NCBI GenBank assembly: GCA_036505275.1
Contig: DASXTS010000325.1
Coordinates: forward strand, 1-8,057
Source: DASXTS01 sp036505275
GTDB taxonomy: Bacteria > Actinomycetota > Actinomycetes > Mycobacteriales > Pseudonocardiaceae
DNA: 8,057 bases
Reading direction: 5' to 3'
Positions 1-6,342 of the stretch are shown in pieces; position 1 is the stretch's first letter; every line of letters starts with the position of its first letter. Made by a program: the position numbers and the translations under genes. A model generated the notes under the pieces. It was not told the DNA's origin. It made no database searches and saw nothing but the letters and a program-made list of their open reading frames with translations.

Positions 1-351
1 GCGGTTGGCCATGCCGGCCTTCTCATTGAACACGCCGTAGGCCTTTGCGACCTCACCGTGCGGCCAGAAGTCGGACAGCAGCGGGAAAGTGAAGCCCTCG
101 CGCTCGGCCCACGCCCTGAGCGTGAAGATCGGGTCGGTGGAGATGGCCACCGTGACGACGTCGTCGTTGACGAAGGCGCCGAGATCGTCACGTAGCTGGC
201 ACAGCTCGCCGGTGCAGATGCCGCTGAACGCGAACGGGTAGAACACCAGGAGCGCGTTGCGCTCGGTGCGCAGCGACGACAGCGCCACCGGCTGGTTGTT
301 CTGGTCCTTGAGCGTGAACTCCGGTGCCTCGGAACCAACTGCGAGCGACAT
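1..351 (-). CDS. ahpE: AhpE-like peroxiredoxin, C-terminus beyond the window
   Basis: Thiol peroxidase of the AhpE/BCP (peroxiredoxin) family, a cytosolic enzyme reducing hydrogen peroxide, organic peroxides or peroxynitrite. The visible 117 residues cover about three quarters of a protein that is about 153 aa in M. tuberculosis. The peroxidatic motif P39-F-A-F-S-G-I-C46 fits the family signature PxxxT/SxxC. The block FTFPLLSDFWPHG (about residues 91-103) and the terminal YGVFNEKAGMANR closely match M. tuberculosis AhpE; the family's conserved arginine appears to be the last codon in the window (R117). A second cysteine, C51, lies five residues after C46 (a C-x4-C pair), as in PrxQ/BCP enzymes that form an intramolecular disulfide, whereas M. 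tuberculosis AhpE is 1-Cys. The ATG at 351-349 is preceded by AAAGG nine bases upstream. The gene lies 43 bp behind the DUF3052 gene on the same strand, so co-transcription is likely. Family assignment is firm; the thiol mechanism is inferred. Confidence 0.95.
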   Translation of the reverse strand, partial: MSLAVGSEAPEFTLKDQNNQPVALSSLRTERNALLVFYPFAFSGICTGELCQLRDDLGAFVNDDVVTVAISTDPIFTLRAWAEREGFTFPLLSDFWPHGEVAKAYGVFNEKAGMANR

Positions 352-394
352 GAACTCCAGCCTTTCGGGGGATGGCGGGGGCGTGCCACCCAGC

Positions 395-823
395 CTAGCG
401 GCGTGACTTGGCCGCCCGCGGCGCCACCAGCCGAGCACCCGTCCAGGCGTCGGCGACGCTGATGTTGGACGTCTGCGCCAGCCCTGCGGTCGGCGCCGCC
501 TCCGCGATCTCGCTCGGCTCCACGTGGCCGGGACGGCCGGTCTTGGGTGTCAGCACCCAGATCACGCCGCTGTCGGCCAGTGGGGTGATCGCGTCCAGCA
601 GCGCCTCGACCAGGTCGCCGTCGTCGTCGCGCCACCACAGCAGGACGACGTCCACCACCTCGTCGGCGTCCTCGTCGAGCAGTTCGCTGCCGCACTGCTC
701 CTCCACGGCCGCGCGGAGGTCCTCGTCGACGTCCTCGTCCCAGCCGATCTCCTGAACCACCATGCCCTGCGTAATGCCGAGCTTCTCGGCGACGCCCCTA
801 CCTGCGTCCCCCGCGGCGACCAC
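395..823 (-). CDS. DUF3052 family protein (Rv2239c-like)
   Basis: Protein of 142 aa in the actinobacterial DUF3052 family, whose biochemical role is unknown. It is strongly acidic, for example the stretch W28-DEDVDEDL and residues 47-58 with many Asp and Glu. It has no signal peptide or membrane segment and should be cytosolic. Recognisable blocks are GMVVQEIGWDED (20-31), VVLLWWRDDDGDL (59-71), GVIWVLTPKTGRPGHVEPSE (86-105) and EAAPTAGLAQTS (108-119), which resemble M. tuberculosis Rv2239c as I remember it. The tail is basic (APRAAKSRR). The start is GTG at 823-821, supported by GGAGGG (838-833) nine bases upstream. It sits 43 bp before ahpE on the same strand and diverges from aceE. This ahpE-DUF3052-aceE neighbourhood is conserved in mycobacteria. 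Family assignment is confident; I assign no function. Confidence 0.92.
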   Translation of the reverse strand: MVAAGDAGRGVAEKLGITQGMVVQEIGWDEDVDEDLRAAVEEQCGSELLDEDADEVVDVVLLWWRDDDGDLVEALLDAITPLADSGVIWVLTPKTGRPGHVEPSEIAEAAPTAGLAQTSNISVADAWTGARLVAPRAAKSRR

Positions 824-1110
824 GGCAGTCTTCCCTCCATCTCGCGTATGTCAGAACCCCGCGATCGCCCCGACGGGTCGCGGTGATCCCAGCTCTTGCC
901 GAGTGTTGCCGACAGCGAACACTGGCCGGCCAGCACTGCGCAACAGGATGTGCCCCGACACGCCAGATCTGGTTGTCCTGATACCGCCGGGTCTGGCGGC
1001 GGGGGCGGACAAACCGGCCCGAGTCCGGTGGCGAGGCGGACGAAGCCCGTGCTGAGTGCCACGATGGACAGGTGCCAGGGAACAACAGTCTCCGACCCGA
1101 GGAGCACGCA
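824..1110. promoter_or_regulatory. Divergent intergenic control region between DUF3052 gene and aceE
   Basis: 287 bp separating two divergently transcribed genes, so promoters for both must lie here or just inside the neighbouring genes. No pair of -35 and -10 hexamers stands out on either strand. A perfect 12-bp palindrome CTGGCCGGCCAG lies at 922-933, and a 6-bp inverted repeat CCGCGA/TCGCGG (859-864 and 878-883) lies close to the DUF3052 start; either could be an operator, but both are made of G/C-rich words that recur by chance in such DNA. I see no convincing gene: the short open frames here have codon use unlike the flanking genes. Mycobacterium has a small gene (Rv2240c) at this position; I find no equivalent. 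Confidence 0.5.
1099..1104 (+). promoter_or_regulatory. Shine-Dalgarno sequence that fixes the aceE start
   Basis: GAGGAG placed six bases before the GTG at 1111. The alternative in-frame GTG at 1072 has no comparable purine-rich site in front of it, so the downstream GTG is preferred. Confidence 0.75.
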
Positions 1111-3903
1111 GTGGCAGGCCAGAACGACCGCGCCAAGAACGATCGTCGGAGTATCAGCAGCCGGGTCCGCGTGATCCGAGACGGCCTGGCCGCGCACCTG
1201 CCGGACATCGACCCGGACGAGACCGCCGAGTGGCTGGAGTCGTTCGACGCCGCGGTCGACACCGGCGGGCAGCAGCGGGCCCGCTACCTCATGCTGCGGC
1301 TGCTCGAGCGGGCCAGGGAGCGGCGCGTCGGCGTGCCCTCGCTGACCAGCACCGACTACGTGAACACCATCCCCACGGAGAACGAGCCGTGGTTTCCGGG
1401 CGACGAGGAGGTCGAGCGCCGCTACCGGGCCTGGATCAGGTGGAACGCCGCGATCATGGTGCACCGGGCGCAGCGGCCCGGGGTGGGAGTCGGCGGGCAC
1501 ATCTCGACGTACGCCTCGTCGGCCGCCCTGTACGAGGTCGGCTTCAACTGGTTCTTCCACGGCAAGGACCACCCGAGCGGGGGCGACCAGGTGTTCATCC
1601 AGGGGCACGCCTCCCCCGGCATCTACGCGCGAGCCTTCCTCGAGGGGCGGCTGTCCGAACGCCAGCTCGACGGGTTCCGACAGGAGTTCTCGCACGCCGG
1701 GGCCGGCGGCGGCCTGCCGTCCTACCCGCACCCGCGGCTGATGCCGGACTTCTGGGAGTTCCCCACGGTGTCCATGGGCCTCGGCGCGCTGAACGCCATC
1801 TACCAGGCCAGGTTCAACCGCTACCTGCACGACCGCGGCATCGCCGACACCGGCGGCCAGCACGTGTGGGCGTTCCTTGGCGACGGCGAGATGGACGAGC
1901 CGGAGTCCCGCGGCTCGATCCACCTGGCCGCCTTGGAGGGCCTTGACAACCTGACCTTCGTGGTGAACTGCAACCTGCAGCGGTTGGACGGACCGGTGCG
2001 GGGCAACGGCAAGATCATCCAGGAGCTCGAGTCGTTCTTCCGCGGCGCGGGCTGGAACGTGATCAAGGTGATCTGGGGCCGGGAGTGGGATGCGCTGCTG
2101 CACGCCGACCGGGACGGCGCGCTGGTCAACCTGATGAACGCGACCCCCGACGGCGACTACCAGACCTACAAGGCCAACGACGGCGCCTATGTGCGGGAGC
2201 ACTTCTTCGGCCGCGACCCGCGGACCAAGGCGTTGGTGGCCAAGATGAGCGACCAGGACATCTGGAACCTCAAGCGCGGCGGCCACGACTACCGCAAGGT
2301 GTACGCCGCCTACCAGGCCGCGGTCGAGCACCACGGGCAACCCACGGTGATCCTGGCCAAGACCATCAAGGGATACGGGCTCGGGCCGCGCTTCGCCGGG
2401 CGCAACGCCACCCATCAGATGAAGAAGATGGCGCTGCAGGACCTGCGGCTGTTCCGCGACGAGCAGCGCATCCCGATCTCCGACGCCGAACTGGAGCGCG
2501 ACCCGTACCTGCCGCCGTATCACCATCCGGGACACGACGCGCCGGAGATCCAGTACATGGTAGAGCGGCGGCGCGCGCTCGGCGGCTTTCTGCCGGAGCG
2601 GCGGGCCAAGTCCAAGCCGCTGGTGTTGCCCGGCGACCAAGTCTACGAGGTGCTGCGGCGTGGCTCGGGCAAGCAGGAGGTGGCCACCACGATGGCCTTC
2701 GTCCGGCTGCTGCGCGAGCTGGTCAAGGACCCGGAGATCGGGCCGCGGTTCGTACCGATCATCCCGGACGAGGCGCGCACCTTCGGCATGGACTCGATGT
2801 TCCCGACGCAGAAGATCTACAACCCGCACGGGCAGCTCTACACCTCGGTGGACGCCGCGCTCATGCTGGCCTACAAGGAGAGCCAACAGGGACAGATCCT
2901 GCACGAGGGCATCAACGAGGCCGGCTCGACCGCATCTTTCACCGCGGCCGGCACGTCGTACGCGACGCACGGCGAGCCGATGATCCCGATCTACATCTTC
3001 TACTCGATGTTCGGCTTCCAGCGCACCGGCGACGGGCTGTGGGCGGCCGCCGACCAGATGACCCGTGGCTTCCTGCTCGGCGCAACCGCCGGGCGCACCA
3101 CGCTGACCGGCGAGGGGCTGCAGCACAACGACGGCCACTCGACGCTGCTGGCCTCGACCAACCCAGCCGTGATCGCCTATGACCCGGCGTGGGGATACGA
3201 GGTGGCGCACATCGTGCGGGACGGACTGCGGCGGATGTACGGCGAGTCGCCGGAGGACGTCTTCTACTACCTCACCGTCTACAACGAGCCGTACCCGCAG
3301 CGGGCGGAGCCGGACGATCTCGACCTGGACGGTCTGCTCCGCGGGCTGTACCGGTTCCAGGCGGCGCCCGCCGACGACTCGGCATCCCGGCCACGGGTGC
3401 AGCTGCTGGCCTCGGGGGTAGCGGTGCCGTGGGCGCTGCGGGCCGCCGACCTACTGGCGCAGGACTGGGGGGTGGCCGCCGACATCTGGTCGGTGACCTC
3501 GTGGAACCAGCTGCGCCGGGACGCCGTGGATGTGGAGCGCCACAAGCTGCTCCGCCCCGGTGCCGAGCCGCGGACGCCGTACGTGACCGCCGCACTCACC
3601 GGCGTGGCCGGCCCGGTGGTCGCGGTCTCCGACTGGATGCGCGCCCTGCCCGACCTGATCAGGCCGTACGTGCCCACCGACATGATCAGCCTGGGCACCG
3701 ACGGCTTCGGCCTCTCGGATACCCGCCCGGCGGCCCGGCGCCACTTCCTGGTGGATGCCGAGTCGATCACCGTGGCGGCCTTGATCGCGCTGTCCCGGCG
3801 CGGCGAGGTGCCGTCCTCGGCCCCCCGCGACGCCGCCGCCCGCTACCGCATCGACGACCCGGCCGCCGCCGGCCCCCAAACCACCGACCCCGGCGACGCC
3901 TAG
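1111..3903 (+). CDS. aceE: Pyruvate dehydrogenase E1 component, homodimeric type
   Basis: Thiamine-diphosphate enzyme that decarboxylates pyruvate and passes the acetyl group to the lipoyl domain of E2, feeding acetyl-CoA to the TCA cycle and fatty acid synthesis. The 930 aa match the family (E. coli 887). The ThDP/Mg motif runs from G257-D-G-E to N286-C-N288 with the same D-to-N distance (28) as E. coli D230-N258. Histidines equivalent to E. coli H106 and H142 are H130 (GGHIST) and H166 (QGHASPG). H435 lies in the active-site loop HQMKKM, the cofactor glutamate is E603 (INEAG), and the GLQHNDGH block covers H672 and H676. No key residue is missing. The N-terminus has the charged E2-binding type of sequence. 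No aceF or lpd gene is adjacent; actinobacteria encode E2 and E3 elsewhere and share them with 2-oxoglutarate dehydrogenase. An upstream in-frame GTG (1072) would add 13 residues but lacks a ribosome site. Confidence 0.98.
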   Translation: MAGQNDRAKNDRRSISSRVRVIRDGLAAHLPDIDPDETAEWLESFDAAVDTGGQQRARYLMLRLLERARERRVGVPSLTSTDYVNTIPTENEPWFPGDEEVERRYRAWIRWNAAIMVHRAQRPGVGVGGHISTYASSAALYEVGFNWFFHGKDHPSGGDQVFIQGHASPGIYARAFLEGRLSERQLDGFRQEFSHAGAGGGLPSYPHPRLMPDFWEFPTVSMGLGALNAIYQARFNRYLHDRGIADTGGQHVWAFLGDGEMDEPESRGSIHLAALEGLDNLTFVVNCNLQRLDGPVRGNGKIIQELESFFRGAGWNVIKVIWGREWDALLHADRDGALVNLMNATPDGDYQTYKANDGAYVREHFFGRDPRTKALVAKMSDQDIWNLKRGGHDYRKVYAAYQAAVEHHGQPTVILAKTIKGYGLGPRFAGRNATHQMKKMALQDLRLFRDEQRIPISDAELERDPYLPPYHHPGHDAPEIQYMVERRRALGGFLPERRAKSKPLVLPGDQVYEVLRRGSGKQEVATTMAFVRLLRELVKDPEIGPRFVPIIPDEARTFGMDSMFPTQKIYNPHGQLYTSVDAALMLAYKESQQGQILHEGINEAGSTASFTAAGTSYATHGEPMIPIYIFYSMFGFQRTGDGLWAAADQMTRGFLLGATAGRTTLTGEGLQHNDGHSTLLASTNPAVIAYDPAWGYEVAHIVRDGLRRMYGESPEDVFYYLTVYNEPYPQRAEPDDLDLDGLLRGLYRFQAAPADDSASRPRVQLLASGVAVPWALRAADLLAQDWGVAADIWSVTSWNQLRRDAVDVERHKLLRPGAEPRTPYVTAALTGVAGPVVAVSDWMRALPDLIRPYVPTDMISLGTDGFGLSDTRPAARRHFLVDAESITVAALIALSRRGEVPSSAPRDAAARYRIDDPAAAGPQTTDPGDA

Positions 3904-3926
3904 CTAGCGCGGCGCCTTTCCCCGGC

Positions 3927-4058
3927 GTGTCCGCGCCGTGGGACACGCGTGTCCGCGTGAGGCGACACGTGTGTCCGCGCGGAGAAACCGGCGTGTCCGC
4001 GCGGGCGAACCGGTGTGTCCGCGCGGGCGAACCGGTGTGTCCGCGCGAGGCGACACGT
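3927..4058 (+). repeat. Six tandem 22-bp repeat units
   Basis: Units start at 3927, 3949, 3971, 3993, 4015 and 4037, an exact 22-bp period. Each begins with GTGTCCGCG. Two kinds of tail follow: GAACCGG-type in units 3-5 (units 4 and 5 are identical) and GACACG-type in units 1, 2 and 6. A seventh, degraded unit follows at 4057 after loss of two bases. Where a GACACG tail meets the next GTGTCC, a palindrome forms, perfect over 14 bp at 3941-3954. As 22 is not a multiple of three and codon statistics are poor, the open frames running through are not genes. Confidence 0.93.
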
Positions 4059-4125
4059 GTCCGTGTGACCAGACAGGTGAAACTGGACCGTCCGAGCGAG
4101 CCGTCTGTGCCGAAACCGCAAAGTC

Positions 4126-4169
4126 AGGTGTACGGACACGCGGACACACGGGTACGGACACGCGGACAC
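4126..4169 (-). repeat. Two 22-bp repeat units in inverted orientation
   Basis: Read on the minus strand, 4169-4148 and 4147-4126 each begin GTGTCCGCGTGTCCGTAC, an 18-bp perfect direct repeat spaced exactly 22 bp. They share the GTGTCCGCG core and the period of the six plus-strand units, but point towards them. The 67 bp between the two arrays (4059-4125) are less G/C-rich and hold no clear further unit. Confidence 0.9.
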
Positions 4170-4193
4170 GCCGGGACGGGGGTGGTGGCGGCG

Positions 4194-4862
4194 TTAGGAG
4201 CGGGTGCCGCCGCGGACCTGGTCCTCCACGGAGCCGAGCCAGCGCTGCCAGCGTTCCTGCATGGGACGGATGAGGCCGCCTCCGACGCCGACGACCAGGA
4301 TGCCGCCGATGGTGGCCAGCACGGTGATCAGGATGGGTAGCGTCACCGAGGTGGCGATGCCGAGCTGGTTGAGCGCAGCCACGATGCCAAGGCCGAGCAG
4401 GAACCAGTAGACGACGGCGCCGGCCAGCGGCGCCAAGAGCCGGCCGCCGAGGGTGGCGAGCACCACCTCACGCACCGCACGGGCGATCGCCCCCGCGACG
4501 ACGAGAAGCAGGATGGCCACCACTATCCGGGGCAGGTAGCCGATGATGTCGTTGATCAGGAGGCTGACCGCGTTGGTGGAGCCGAAGACGCCGAAGGCGA
4601 GCTGCAGCACGATCAGCAGCACGAAGTAGTACACCAGTCGGACGACCAGCCCGGCGATGTCCACTCGAGCCCTGACCAGCATGCCGCCGAGCCCGGCACG
4701 CTCGATCAGCCGGGGGAACCCGGACCGGGTGAGCAGCAGGTCGGCGCCCTTGGCAAGGGCCTTGGCGAGCAGCCAGCCGATCAGCAGGATCACCGCGAAG
4801 GCGACGAGCTTTGGCACGAACGTGGTCACCTGTGTCCAGGCTGCCTCGAACCCCTGACGCAC
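4194..4862 (-). CDS. Small integral membrane protein of the conserved TM-helix / MscS-associated type
   Basis: Protein of 222 aa with about five hydrophobic segments (roughly residues 15-33, 70-92, 111-129, 146-167 and 173-196). The segments at 15-37 (FVPKLVAFAVILLIGWLLAK) and 109-129 (YLPRIVVAILLLVVAGAIAR) resemble each other: proline, basic residue, hydrophobic run, glycine or alanine, basic end. This is the pattern of the conserved TM-helix repeat (PF05552) found alone or fused to MscS-type mechanosensitive channels. The MscS beta-domain is absent, so channel activity cannot be claimed. The C-terminus (residues 199-222) is charged, with WQRWLGSVEDQVRGG. The GTG start at 4862-4860 has GAGGAGG six bases upstream and puts the first proline helix near the N-terminus, as usual in the family. 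The frame remains open upstream to 5744, but that part is mostly antisense to fasR. It is convergent with aceE and divergent from fasR. Family is fairly sure; function is unknown. Confidence 0.85.
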   Translation of the reverse strand: MRQGFEAAWTQVTTFVPKLVAFAVILLIGWLLAKALAKGADLLLTRSGFPRLIERAGLGGMLVRARVDIAGLVVRLVYYFVLLIVLQLAFGVFGSTNAVSLLINDIIGYLPRIVVAILLLVVAGAIARAVREVVLATLGGRLLAPLAGAVVYWFLLGLGIVAALNQLGIATSVTLPILITVLATIGGILVVGVGGGLIRPMQERWQRWLGSVEDQVRGGTRS

Positions 4863-5096
4863 GGCCGTCCTCCTCGAGCCAAACGACAGTCCGGGGGCTG
4901 ATCGTTCTCCCGGGCACCTGAGTGGGGCAACTCCGCCGCGCGACCTGCCATGCTGATCGGCATGACCGCGGCCGAGCAGGGCCACCAACCCGGCCGGCAA
5001 CAACCCGGCCGGCAATCCGGCCAACGCGACGACGGCGCAACAGACGACGGACGGCTCGAGGAAGGCCCAACCGAGGACGGCCAACGCGAGGACCGC
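4863..5096. promoter_or_regulatory. Divergent region between membrane protein gene and fasR
   Basis: Upstream DNA of two diverging genes. It holds an imperfect inverted repeat AACGA-CAG / CTG-a-TCGTT (4882-4889 and 4898-4906) close to the membrane protein start, and a 15-bp tandem duplication (4986-5015). In-frame ATGs for fasR at 4950 and 4962 would make 4962-5096 coding, but neither has a Shine-Dalgarno sequence, and 11 of those 45 codons end in A against none of the first 45 codons from 5097. Whether this stretch is leader or a low-complexity N-terminus is unresolved. No promoter hexamers are convincing. Confidence 0.4.
4986..5015. repeat. 15-bp tandem duplication upstream of fasR
   Basis: CAACCCGGCCGGCAA occurs twice back to back (4986-5000 and 5001-5015), followed by a partial third copy, TCCGGCCAA (5016-5024). 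If translated in the fasR frame it gives a doubled QPGRQ; read on the other strand it gives a Leu-Pro-Ala-Gly repeat. It is probably a recent slippage product. Confidence 0.85.
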
Positions 5097-6278
5097 GTGC
5101 CGGAGCATGGTCGCCGTCGGGTGTCGGCCAGCACGCTGCGGCGGCTCGAGCGTGCCTCCGGCGAGCTGGCCAACGCCAGTCTGGCCGAGATGGAGCGGCG
5201 CTACCCGTGGTTCCGGCGCCTGCCGGCCGACCAGCGGGCCAGCGTGCTGATGGTGACCCAGATCGGGGTCAACCACTTCGCGGACTGGCTGCGCGACCCG
5301 CACGAGTCGATCCGGCTGACCGCGGAGGCGTTCCGCGCCGCACCGAGGGAGCTGGCCCGCGCGGTGAGCCTGCGGCAGACCGTTGAGCTGGTGCGCACCG
5401 CGATCGACGTGTTCGAGCAGTGGCTGCCGAGGTTGGCGACCGGCGACGAGGACACCGCGGCCCTGGTGGCAGCCGGGCTGCGGTACGGCCGGGAGATTGC
5501 GTTCGCGGCGGCGACCGTGTACGCCGGAGCCGCCGAGGCCAGGGGCGCCTGGGACGCCAGGCTGGAGGCGCTGGTCGTCGACGGCATCGTTCGAGGCGAC
5601 GCCGAGGAATCGCTGCTCAGCAGGGCCGCCGCGCTGGGCTGGGACCTCGACGAGCAGGCCACCGTGCTGATCGGCAACCCGCCGTCGGAGGATGCGCCCG
5701 CCGTGCTGTACGGCGTGCGCAGCCGCGCGGCGCGGGCCGGGCACGGCGTGCTGGTCGGCGTGCAGGGCTCCCGGCTGGTCGTGGTGGTCGGCGGCGTCAC
5801 CGGGGATCCGACGCCGCTGCGGCGGCTGGCCGAGGCGTTCGGCGAAGGCCCGGTGGTGGTCGGCCCCACCGTGCCGGCGCTGGCCGACGCGTACCGCAGC
5901 GCCGCCGAGGCCCTATCCGCATTTCGCGCGGTGGTGGCCTGGCCGTCGGCCCCGCGGCCGGTACTGGCGGCCGACCTGCTGCCGGAGCGCGCCCTGGCCG
6001 GCGACCCGGAGGCGGAAAGGCAGCTCATCGACGACGTGGTCCGTCCGCTCACGACGCACGGCGGGCTGCTGATCGAGACCCTGGATGCCTACCTGGACGC
6101 CGGTGGCGTGCTCGAGGCGTCCGCGCGCCAACTCTTCGTGCACCCGAATACCGTGCGTTACCGGCTGCGGAGAATCACCGAGCTGACCGGCCGCACCCCC
6201 TCGGACCCGCGCGACGCGCTGGTGCTGCGGGTCGCGCTGGCCGTCGGCCGGCTGGCAAAGTCCCGCGGTCTGCTGTAG
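5097..6278 (+). CDS. fasR: PucR/CdaR-family transcriptional regulator, FasR-like
   Basis: DNA-binding regulator lying directly before fabD, the position of FasR in Streptomyces coelicolor (an activator of the fabD-fabH-acpP-fabF operon) and of Rv2242 in M. tuberculosis. With the GTG at 5097 it has 393 aa (Rv2242 is 414). The N-terminal part carries the block WFRRLPADQRASV (about 38-50) typical of these proteins. A central region of about residues 150-290 corresponds to the GGDEF-like CdaR domain, without catalytic motifs. The C-terminal PucR helix-turn-helix is at about 339-365 (LEASARQLFVHPNTVRYRLR). Its effector is unknown; acyl-CoA or malonyl-CoA sensing would be speculation. GAGGA lies four bases before GTG 5097, and codon use becomes typical from there on. 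ATG at 4962 (438 aa) or 4950 (442 aa) are alternatives, and GTG 5121 is also possible. Family is certain; the FasR role rests on gene position. Confidence 0.9.
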   Translation: MPEHGRRRVSASTLRRLERASGELANASLAEMERRYPWFRRLPADQRASVLMVTQIGVNHFADWLRDPHESIRLTAEAFRAAPRELARAVSLRQTVELVRTAIDVFEQWLPRLATGDEDTAALVAAGLRYGREIAFAAATVYAGAAEARGAWDARLEALVVDGIVRGDAEESLLSRAAALGWDLDEQATVLIGNPPSEDAPAVLYGVRSRAARAGHGVLVGVQGSRLVVVVGGVTGDPTPLRRLAEAFGEGPVVVGPTVPALADAYRSAAEALSAFRAVVAWPSAPRPVLAADLLPERALAGDPEAERQLIDDVVRPLTTHGGLLIETLDAYLDAGGVLEASARQLFVHPNTVRYRLRRITELTGRTPSDPRDALVLRVALAVGRLAKSRGLL

Positions 6279-6310
6279 GCCGGCGCCAGAATTTCTGTCA
6301 GCCGCCTGTC

Positions 6311-6325
6311 GGCCGATGATCGGCC
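6311..6325. promoter_or_regulatory. Candidate operator dyad upstream of fabD
   Basis: GGCCGAT-g-ATCGGCC is a perfect inverted repeat with 7-bp arms around one central base, about 100 bp before the fabD start. A related core, GCCGATCGGC, recurs at 6392-6401. Binding by the FasR-like protein is inferred from location only. Confidence 0.4.
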
Positions 6326-6331
6326 TGATGT

Positions 6332-6342
6332 AACCGGCGGTT
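6332..6342. promoter_or_regulatory. Second dyad upstream of fabD
   Basis: AACCG-g-CGGTT, a perfect 5-bp inverted repeat around one base, six bases downstream of the larger dyad. Its T/A-bearing outer ends make it less trivial than the all-G/C palindromes common in this genome. Confidence 0.3.

Larger units (their letters stand above)
3921..4175. terminator. Repeat-filled convergent intergenic region, candidate bidirectional terminator
   Basis: The 290 bp between the aceE stop and the stop of the opposing membrane protein gene hold a repeat block. It is bounded by a perfect 15-bp inverted repeat, CCCGGCGTGTCCGCG at 3921-3935 and its complement at 4161-4175. Units at the left and right ends are complementary, so a transcript from either gene would contain GTGTCC-rich and GGACAC-rich segments able to pair across an inner loop of roughly 70 to 220 bases. 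That and the tail-to-tail position suggest transcription termination or mRNA 3' end protection in both directions. There is no T-run of a classical intrinsic terminator, which is common in high-GC actinomycetes. The role is inferred; only the repeats are seen. An alternative is an array of protein binding sites or the remnant of a small mobile repeat. Confidence 0.4.

Noticed and set aside
922..933. CTGGCCGGCCAG as a specific operator
   Set aside because: An all-G/C-core 12-bp palindrome is expected by chance in several places in DNA of this composition; kept only as a note.
1072..1110. Upstream GTG start for aceE
   Set aside because: It adds 13 residues but has no Shine-Dalgarno site, whereas GTG 1111 has GAGGAG six bases ahead.
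798..1262. Small minus-strand gene in the DUF3052-aceE gap, as a counterpart of Rv2240c
   Set aside because: The frame overlaps both flanking genes, lacks a ribosome site and has Ser/Arg-rich shadow composition.
562..3210. An 882-codon open frame antisense to aceE
   Set aside because: Long antisense frames arise when GC-rich codons rarely yield stops on the other strand. The translation has low-complexity Val/Arg/Gly/His-rich composition with no family resemblance, while the plus frame is unmistakably AceE.
3927..4169. CRISPR array
   Set aside because: The 22-bp units follow each other without unique spacers, and no cas gene is present.
3189..4340. Plus-strand open frame running through the end of aceE and the repeat array
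   Set aside because: It is out of frame with aceE, and its repetitive Cys/Arg/Gly part is just the 22-bp array read in three frames. No start signal or recognisable domain.
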